Below are positions 58,559-64,000 of a stretch of 64,000 nt of DNA, piece by piece. The stretch is from Arthrobacter glacialis. Its GTDB lineage: Bacteria; Actinomycetota; Actinomycetes; Actinomycetales; Micrococcaceae. Under the pieces are notes generated by a model. The model ran no database searches, had not been told where the DNA came from, and saw nothing but the letters and a program-made list of their open reading frames with translations. Position 1 is the stretch's first letter, and the number at the start of each line of letters is the position of its first letter. The position numbers and the translations under genes were made by a program. The stretch spans positions 1-64,000 of the forward strand of contig NZ_PPXC01000006.1 in NCBI RefSeq assembly GCF_002909445.1, given 5' to 3'.

Positions 58559-59056
58559 CTAGCGTGCCCAGCCGGCGAAGTTGTCGCCTGTGCGCAGCGT
58601 GCGCGCCGTGATGCGTCGCTGCTTGGGTTGGAGGGCTGCCGCTATGGCGCGGACCAGCCAGGTGTTGACGGACGTGCCGTCGGTGGCCGCGGCCTCGTCC
58701 ACCCGCACCTTGAGTGCGTCGGGCAGGCGAAGGGTGGTGCGGGAAGTGCTCGCGTCCTCGAGGTCCACGGGCGTGGTGGCGGCCGTGGTTGCTTCATCCT
58801 CATCTGATTCCGCATTTGGCGCGGACACTACGAATTCAACGTCGCGCCCGCGAAGCCGCAGGTCAACCGAGCCGGGGGCCATGTCGCGGGTGATTTCGCC
58901 GACGGCTGCCGAGAGTGCATCGAGCAGTACCAGCCGGGTTGCGGCATCCAGGCCAGCGGCGAGCCGCTCGGCGGCGGCACGGGTTTCCTCCGTGCCGTGC
59001 TCTGCGGTGTCCAATAGCTGGCGCTGCAAGTCGTTTACGTAGTGTCCTAGTTCCAT
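58559..59056 (-). CDS. Ribbon-helix-helix regulator (HicB-like family)
   Basis: A 165-residue protein. A helical N-terminal domain (MELGHYVNDLQRQLLDTAEH, then AAGLDAATRLVLLDALSAAV) and an acidic linker precede a C-terminal RHH motif at ~residues 105-143: TTLRLPDALKVRVDEAAATD then GTSVNTWLVRAIAAALQ. RHH dimers bind DNA with the beta ribbon. It is annotated as HicB-type in relatives, but no HicA toxin is beside it. The ATG at 59056 lies within the first of four operator half-sites, so autoregulation is likely. An earlier start at 59107 would place the operators inside the coding region. Confidence 0.85.
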   Translation of the reverse strand: MELGHYVNDLQRQLLDTAEHGTEETRAAAERLAAGLDAATRLVLLDALSAAVGEITRDMAPGSVDLRLRGRDVEFVVSAPNAESDEDEATTAATTPVDLEDASTSRTTLRLPDALKVRVDEAAATDGTSVNTWLVRAIAAALQPKQRRITARTLRTGDNFAGWAR

Positions 59057-59106
59057 GACACCAGCATGACACCACTGTGGTGTCACGTCAATAGTTTGTG
59101 GTGTCA
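59056..59106. promoter_or_regulatory. Array of four RHH operator half-sites
   Basis: Octamers TGACACCA at 59056 and 59067, then its complement TGGTGTCA at 59078 and 59099. Start-to-start distances are 11, 11 and 21 bp, so all face the same helix side. The inner pair forms TGACACCACTGTGGTGTCA, a palindrome. The array covers the RHH start codon and lies 129 bp upstream of the divergent ABC exporter. Confidence 0.75.
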
Positions 59107-59221
59107 CATTTTATTTGGGGCACGGAACCAACCTTCAGTGGAGAGTTGTCCGAGCCACTGTCCAGCTGTCACTACCGGTCAAGGGCAAGTCATTTACCGC
59201 AAGGACATCCGCTTCCCTTGC

Positions 59222-59227
59222 TACAGT
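59222..59227 (+). promoter_or_regulatory. ABC exporter -10 element, leaderless start
   Basis: TACAGT ends 7 nt before the ATG at 59235, with no Shine-Dalgarno between. Confidence 0.45.
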
Positions 59228-59234
59228 GGTCACC

Positions 59235-61013
59235 ATGTCCAAGAAAGCGCTTTCCCGACCTGTCGTCGTCGTTAACGGGGCCCATCCGATTCGGTCCGTG
59301 GTCCGGTTGCTGCTGCGGCGGCCAGGGCGGATGACCGTTGCTGTGCTTGCCTTCGCCATGAAGGAGATCCCGTTGTGGTTTCTCCCGGTGATCACAGCTG
59401 CGGTCATAGACATCGTGACAGTAGGTGGCGCGGTGGAATCGGTGCTGTGGTGGGGCGTTGTGGCCGCTGCACTGCTGATGCAGAATTACCCGAACCACAT
59501 CATTTACACCCGCAATTTCATGACAGTGGTGCGCGATACCGGATCCGAGCTGCGCAACGTTTTGGCCGCTCGGCTGCAAAGCTTGTCAATCGGTTACCAC
59601 ACCCGGGTGAACTCCTCCATCGTGCAGACCAAGGTGGTGCGTGATGTTGAGAACGTCGAGCTGATGCTCCAGCAGGTGACCCACCCGCTGTTGTCCTCGA
59701 TCATGGTCATGACGGGTGCCATTACGATGACAGCCATTGCCGTGCCCCAGTTCCTGCCCGTTTACGCCCTCACAGTGCCGATCGCGATCGGGATCCGCTA
59801 TGGAATGCGCAACCGATCACGTTCCCGCAATGAGACTTTTCGACTCGAGGTCGAGAGCTTCGCGGCACGAGTCGGTGAAATGGCGTCATTGATCCCCGTG
59901 ACCAGGGCGCACGGGCTTGAAAAGACGGCGGTCACCCGTGTCTCAACCAGTGCCGACGGCGTGCGGCGTGCTGGCCTGCATCTGGACATGCTCAACGGCC
60001 ACGTGGCTTCGATTTCATGGGTCACCATGCAACTGCTCGGGGTGGGGTGCCTGGTGCTGGCCGCCGTGTTTTCCCTGACAGGATTCCTTCCGATCACACC
60101 GGGTGAGGTGGTGCTGCTGTCAACCTACTTCGCGCTGCTCACCCAGGGATTGACTCAACTGCTGATGCTGATTCCGGTGGGAGCGCGCGGGCTAGAGTCG
60201 GTGCGCTCCATCGCCGAGGTGCTTCAGGATCCAGATCTGGAGCAAAATGAGGGCAAGCAGTCAGTTGAGAAGGTGGCCGGGAATGTGCGGCTTGAATCGG
60301 TCAGTCAGCGGTACCTGGACTCCGAGGTTGACGCAATCCACGAGCTGGAGCTCGACATCCAAGCTGGTGAGACTGTCGCTTTCGTTGGCTCGTCCGGATC
60401 GGGCAAGTCAACCTTGCTCAATCTTGTGCTCGGCTTCGTGCGCCCCACTAGCGGGCGGATCTTGCTCGACGGCGTCGACATGCAGCTCCTGGACATGCGA
60501 ACCGCCCGCCGTTTTGTCTCAGTGGTGCCCCAGGATTCTGTTCTGTTCGAAGGTACCGTCCGTGAGAACATCGCCTACGGCCTGCCTCATCTGAAGGATG
60601 AGCGCATCCGTGCGGCACTGCGAGACGCCAACGCCTTGGATTTTGTCGACGCACAGCAGGACGGCTGGCACACCATTGTTGGCGAACGTGGTGCTCGCCT
60701 TTCGGGAGGGCAGCGCCAACGGCTGGCAATCGCCCGCGCCCTGGTGCGCGACCCGCGCATCCTGCTCCTGGACGAGGCAACCAGCGCACTCGACCCCGAG
60801 TCGGAACAACTCGTCAAGGAGGCATTGGGCCGCCTGATGCAGGGACGCACCACGCTGGTCGTCGCCCATCGCCTGTCCACCATCCGGCAGGCAGATCGCA
60901 TTGTGGTTCTCGAAAATGGGCAAATAGTTGAAATCGGCACCCACGATGAGCTGCTCGCGAGCTCCGGACGATACGCCCACCTGCACGCAACCCAAATCGG
61001 TTCAAACAGCTGA
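59235..61013 (+). CDS. ABC exporter, fused permease-ATPase
   Basis: A 592-residue half-transporter: a six-helix transmembrane domain (residues ~25-320) then an ATPase. Walker A is VAFVGSSGSGKSTLLNLVLG, Q-loop SVVPQDSVLFEGTV, signature RGARLSGGQRQRLAIARAL, Walker B RILLLDEATSALDPES and H-loop VVAHRLSTI. It resembles lipid or peptide exporters of the MsbA/LmrA class and would form a homodimer. Only ~180 bp separates its start from that of the divergent RHH gene, with the operator array between. Confidence 0.93.
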   Translation: MSKKALSRPVVVVNGAHPIRSVVRLLLRRPGRMTVAVLAFAMKEIPLWFLPVITAAVIDIVTVGGAVESVLWWGVVAAALLMQNYPNHIIYTRNFMTVVRDTGSELRNVLAARLQSLSIGYHTRVNSSIVQTKVVRDVENVELMLQQVTHPLLSSIMVMTGAITMTAIAVPQFLPVYALTVPIAIGIRYGMRNRSRSRNETFRLEVESFAARVGEMASLIPVTRAHGLEKTAVTRVSTSADGVRRAGLHLDMLNGHVASISWVTMQLLGVGCLVLAAVFSLTGFLPITPGEVVLLSTYFALLTQGLTQLLMLIPVGARGLESVRSIAEVLQDPDLEQNEGKQSVEKVAGNVRLESVSQRYLDSEVDAIHELELDIQAGETVAFVGSSGSGKSTLLNLVLGFVRPTSGRILLDGVDMQLLDMRTARRFVSVVPQDSVLFEGTVRENIAYGLPHLKDERIRAALRDANALDFVDAQQDGWHTIVGERGARLSGGQRQRLAIARALVRDPRILLLDEATSALDPESEQLVKEALGRLMQGRTTLVVAHRLSTIRQADRIVVLENGQIVEIGTHDELLASSGRYAHLHATQIGSNS

Positions 61014-61257
61014 GTGCCCCCTCGATGCACTGAGCGGTTGATAACCATGTCACTTGCAGCGAGATCCGCGCCGAGCAGATGGTTGGTTCCGATGACTTTG
61101 ACGTGCCAGTTCAAGGCCGCAGTGGCCCACAGCGCCTCCACCATGGAAGATCCCCATGGCAAGGAGTCGCCAAGGAATGCCGGGACGGGAGCCGCAACGG
61201 TGCGACCGGCGGTGAACCTGCCGCCGGGACCAGCGGCGATATGGAAAACTTGGAGCC

Positions 61258-61920
61258 ATGACGTTGCACACCCAAGATATAACCCGAGAGAGGGTTGCCA
61301 CCGCAGCCATGGCCGGTGTGGGTGTGTACGTCTTCGTTGACGTTGTGCTCCAGTTTCTGCCCCCGCACTACAGCGTGATCAGCGACGCCGAAAGCAACCT
61401 GGCGGTAGGTCCTTTTGGGTGGATCATGAATCTGAATTTTCTTGGCCGGGCCGTGACGACCGGGTGTGCCATCGCCGCCATCAACCGGATCGGTCCGGCC
61501 TCCGGACTCCGGCGGACGGGGGTGGCGCTATTGGCAGCCGGTGGCCTGTGCTCGGCTGTCCTGGCATTCTTTCCAACCGATGTGGATGCCGGATCCGGGC
61601 TGGCGGTGGCGACGGCCGGGGGAGCCATCCATCTCTACGTGGCCAGCGCGGGATTCTTGGCCGCGCTGGCGGGTACTCTCGTGCTGACCCGCTGGATCCG
61701 CTGCGTCCCGGAGCTGGCAATGGCATATCGGTCCGCATTCACACTCGCGGCAATTGCCGCCGTCGGGCTCGCCTCGCTGGTTCTTGCTGCCTCCCTTCGC
61801 CCGGATCTGCTGGGTCTCGCGGAGCGGATCTGCCTCGCCGGAATACTTGGCTGGGTGCTGGTGGTGGGCAGGGCCATCAAAAGGTTGCCGCGGCGCACCA
61901 ATTATGCCGCACCTGACTAG
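61258..61920 (+). CDS. DUF998 integral membrane protein
   Basis: A 220-residue protein with six hydrophobic segments. It matches DUF998: PHYSVISDAESNLAVGPFGW in the first loop and SAVLAFFPTDVDAGSG in the middle. The role is unknown. The 244 bp between it and the ABC exporter hold no recognisable gene. Confidence 0.85.
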   Translation: MTLHTQDITRERVATAAMAGVGVYVFVDVVLQFLPPHYSVISDAESNLAVGPFGWIMNLNFLGRAVTTGCAIAAINRIGPASGLRRTGVALLAAGGLCSAVLAFFPTDVDAGSGLAVATAGGAIHLYVASAGFLAALAGTLVLTRWIRCVPELAMAYRSAFTLAAIAAVGLASLVLAASLRPDLLGLAERICLAGILGWVLVVGRAIKRLPRRTNYAAPD

Positions 61921-61989
61921 CAGCCGGCACCCATCGTTTCACCACTCGGGGGCGACGTCGATGCCTCTTTCAGGGAGCGTGCCCTGGCA

Positions 61990-63447
61990 CTATTGTGGGT
62001 CACGGTGTTGGCGCTTCCGTACTGTCCTCAGCACGAGCGCGGCCACCAAGGTGAGCGCGAATCCTGTGGCCGTGGCCATCCAGAATAATGTCACGCTGGG
62101 ACTGCCCGCCACAGTGAATGCTGCGTAGCTCAGTGCCAGCGGCGCAAGCAGCACTGTGAGGATCTGGATAGTCACGTTGGTCTGCTCTTGCGCCGCCCGC
62201 GTCAGATCTTGTGCCTTGGTGAGGGCCTCGTGGTGAAGACTCGCAGACAGTCTCGCTGCGTCCGCAGCATTGGCGGCGAGGGAATCCACTTGTTCCGCCA
62301 ACCGCAGCTCGGCCTGACAATGGTTGAGAATGGTGTCTCCCGGGCTGGTGCGTTTCCCTGTCAAGTAGGACCACCAGATCCGACGCCGGAAATCGAGGAC
62401 GGCTCCTTCCAACTCCCGCAACTTGAACACATCCGTCAATTCCGGCGAAGGGACCAAGGCAGCCAATTCGGTGGCCCGCAGTGCCTGTAATCGCGCCAGT
62501 AGTACCGCATCCAGATAGACAGAATGAAAATAGGCCTGCAAGCTTCGGGTGAACTCGTCGCTGGTCGCCATCACAGAAACACCATCGCGCAACACCAGAA
62601 GCCGCCAAGATTTGGATATTCGCAGGACCGGCAATGATCGACGACGGTGGAGGGAAATGCTTGCAGGACTGACTACCCGGGAAGAAATGGCCAAGTACAT
62701 CCAATCTTCCTCCTGGAACCGCCCATCCTTCGCTGCGTCCCTCTGCATCAACAGGGTGCATACACCAAGTCTGGTCCCACGATTTGGTGGCTCCCAACCG
62801 GGTGGCAGAGCGGTTGCCAGAAAATCGCACAGCCCTCCCATACGAGAGTCTTCAGTCCCTCGTTCGCTCATGGTCTCGGTATTCCAGTAACTTAGCTGCC
62901 GAAGCCTCTCCAATGAGGTCGCAAGTGAGCTGCTGCTCTCATCATCACACGCAGGAAAAGTTAAGTGCAGGGCCAGAACAGCGCAACCGGGTCCGCTTTC
63001 CTGCTGAGCGGATGACCTGGGCAGTGCTAGAAATTCAAGGGCCACCAGAACCATTCCGCTCAGATCCAGCGCTGTTGGCAACAGGTGGTGCAACCGGCCT
63101 GTCGCTGCGGCTGGGGAATCATGTGTTTCCGCGGCGGACTGATAGAGCACCGACCCCGGGCCGGGGCTCACCAACGCGAGCCGATCCTTTTCATTCGTCA
63201 CCGACTCGGCCCACGGTTCGAGTCTCTCCGTATGCATGGGAAGCACGATCCGCAGGACACCGGGCTGCCACTGAATCGTCGACGCGTGATACGTCAACGA
63301 GTGGTTGAGTGGCAAGATCAGGACTGCGCTGGAAGTATCGGGCGGGTCCCACACGTCCGCTTGGGCAAGGGGCTGATCCGCATTGTGATCTACGTCCATC
63401 TGAGCCCACCATCCGCAACGAAGATGCCATTGGAACACTTGGACCAA
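61990..63447 (-). CDS. Unrecognised 485-residue protein with two C-terminal membrane helices
   Basis: No family is recognised. The first ~390 residues are soluble, with mixed strands and helices (AVLILPLNHSLTYHASTIQW, VLALHLTFPACDDESSSSLA). Long helices follow (TRSLQAYFHSVYLDAVLLAR, ELAALVPSPELTDVFKLREL), then a coiled-coil-like stretch to two transmembrane segments near residues 425-475 (VTIQILTVLLAPLALSYAAF and LFWMATATGFALTLVAALVL). This layout resembles CorA-type channels but there is no GMN motif. A TTG at 63447 with AAAGGA 7 nt upstream is the start; a GTG at 63438 is possible. It is convergent with DUF998 and divergent from the BCCT gene. Confidence 0.7.
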   Translation of the reverse strand: MVQVFQWHLRCGWWAQMDVDHNADQPLAQADVWDPPDTSSAVLILPLNHSLTYHASTIQWQPGVLRIVLPMHTERLEPWAESVTNEKDRLALVSPGPGSVLYQSAAETHDSPAAATGRLHHLLPTALDLSGMVLVALEFLALPRSSAQQESGPGCAVLALHLTFPACDDESSSSLATSLERLRQLSYWNTETMSERGTEDSRMGGLCDFLATALPPGWEPPNRGTRLGVCTLLMQRDAAKDGRFQEEDWMYLAISSRVVSPASISLHRRRSLPVLRISKSWRLLVLRDGVSVMATSDEFTRSLQAYFHSVYLDAVLLARLQALRATELAALVPSPELTDVFKLRELEGAVLDFRRRIWWSYLTGKRTSPGDTILNHCQAELRLAEQVDSLAANAADAARLSASLHHEALTKAQDLTRAAQEQTNVTIQILTVLLAPLALSYAAFTVAGSPSVTLFWMATATGFALTLVAALVLRTVRKRQHRDPQ

Positions 63448-63618
63448 GGATAGTCCTTTGATGCCCTGTGGTCACGATTCAGGCCATGGAGCTGGGCCAT
63501 CAAGGGCGGGATGGATGACTCAGGTTTTGCCCATCGTCAGCCACCCTGACCTCACCAACGTGGTGCATCGCTCCTTCGATAGTTGACCAAAGCCAGGATT
63601 TTCCGGCCCTAATGCGCC

Positions 63619-63624
63619 TATGCT
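63619..63624 (+). promoter_or_regulatory. BCCT gene -10 element, leaderless start
   Basis: TATGCT ends 6 nt before the ATG at 63631. Confidence 0.5.
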
Positions 63625-63630
63625 GGGGAA

Positions 63631-64000
63631 ATGTCAGAGACAAAAGCCAAGCCTCCGGTCCATCGCTGGGTATTCTGGCCAGCGGCCTCGATAGTCCTCG
63701 TTTTCGCATCGTTCGCCATGATCGCCCCCGACACCGCCGAGGCCCTGTTTTCCGGGATCCAAGGCACCATTGTGGGCTACTTCAACTGGTACTACGTGCT
63801 CCTGGCCACTGCCCTGGTGATCTTTTGCCTGTGGCTCGGCTTCGGCAAGTTCGGCGAAATCAAGTTGGGCAAGGACGACGACGAGCCCGAGTTTTCGCTC
63901 GGCTCATGGTTTTCGCTGCTCTTCGCCGCCGGCATGGGCATTGGTCTGGTGTTCTACGGGGTCAGTGAGCCGCTGAGCCATTTCGCGTCCCCTAAACCTG
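63631..64000 (+). CDS. BCCT-family transporter, 5' part
   Basis: The first 123 codons of a betaine/carnitine/choline transporter, cut by the window end. MSETKAKPPVHRWVFWPAAS opens the first membrane helix, then GTIVGYFNWYYVLLATALVI, and the family signature GMGIGLVFYGVSEPLSHFAS. The Gly-rich motif in the third helix lines the substrate and sodium sites. It probably imports glycine betaine or a relative for osmotic protection. Regulation by its C-terminal domain cannot be judged. Confidence 0.9.
   Translation, partial: MSETKAKPPVHRWVFWPAASIVLVFASFAMIAPDTAEALFSGIQGTIVGYFNWYYVLLATALVIFCLWLGFGKFGEIKLGKDDDEPEFSLGSWFSLLFAAGMGIGLVFYGVSEPLSHFASPKP

Noticed and set aside
58559-59056. Toxin-antitoxin module at the HicB-like gene
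   Set aside because: No HicA-like or other small toxin gene is adjacent; the neighbours are DUF4097 and ABC genes, so a regulator role fits better.
1-64000. CRISPR arrays, insertion sequences, prophage or integrase genes
   Set aside because: No regularly spaced repeats and no transposase, integrase or phage structural proteins were found in any frame.

Overview
The window reads as a chromosomal segment of a high-GC actinomycete of the Micrococcaceae, most likely Arthrobacter in the broad sense. The evidence is the homodimeric-type aceE beside a DUF3052 gene, a mycothione reductase (so mycothiol as thiol), a long-form GAPDH, an MptB-type mannosyltransferase, a type-A RNase P RNA, many GTG starts and moderate rather than extreme GC. 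There is no IS element, prophage or CRISPR array. The assignment comes from remembered family resemblance; no search was run.

Layout. 1-2.4 kb: start of aceE (minus), then DUF3052, AhpE-type peroxiredoxin, a sirtuin and tRNA-Val(TAC). 2.5-4.2 kb: exonuclease-BRCT protein, a DUF6504-like protein, an inverted exact copy of the tRNA-Val anticodon arm, and two hairpins that share one 11-nt loop. 4.2-12.3 kb: a sugar-acid catabolic block made of an IclR regulator, MHS transporter, 2-hydroxyacid dehydrogenase, 3-hydroxyisobutyrate-dehydrogenase-like enzyme, gluconate 5-dehydrogenase, idonate 5-dehydrogenase and 6-phosphogluconate dehydrogenase, joined by a repeated candidate operator. 12.3-16.7 kb: two large palindromes, cysE, cysK, msrA, a Nif3-like protein and a degenerate zinc-ribbon protein. 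16.7-21.7 kb: two decayed genes, a histidine kinase/response regulator pair and a lipoprotein with a serine-hydrolase fold but no active site. 21.7-31.3 kb: yaaA, GAPDH, rnpB, a tethered DUF1524 nuclease, prfC, an acyltransferase, a sugar porter, def and tRNA-His.

31.4-38.4 kb: oligoribonuclease, two divergent membrane mannosyltransferase-type proteins, AlkD-like repair protein, methionine aminopeptidase, a PrmC-like methyltransferase and a universal stress protein. 38.5-48.7 kb: SRPBCC protein, DUF4232 lipoprotein, MpaB-type oxygenase, DUF3817 protein, an HxlR regulator divergent from an NAD(P)-binding protein with a YodB-like box between them, mycothione reductase, YihY/BrkB protein, and a TetR regulator divergent from a medium-chain reductase. 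48.7-54.2 kb: purine catabolism, with xdhABC divergent from guanine deaminase. 54.3-61 kb: small hypotheticals, a CGNR zinc-finger protein, then an operon of a ribbon-helix-helix regulator, DUF4097 protein and DrrA/DrrB-type ABC transporter, facing an ABC exporter across an array of four helically phased operator half-sites. 61-64 kb: DUF998 protein, an unrecognised 485-aa protein with a CorA-like topology, and the start of a BCCT transporter.

Two themes recur. Many genes have a -10-like hexamer 5-7 nt before the start codon with no Shine-Dalgarno, suggesting leaderless mRNAs. Several gene ends are marked by unusually long near-perfect palindromes. The best candidates for new biology are the RHH/DUF4097/ABC locus with its operator array, the paired same-loop hairpins, the inverted tRNA anticodon-arm copy, and the catalytically empty serine-hydrolase lipoprotein beside a two-component system and a relic of a related gene.
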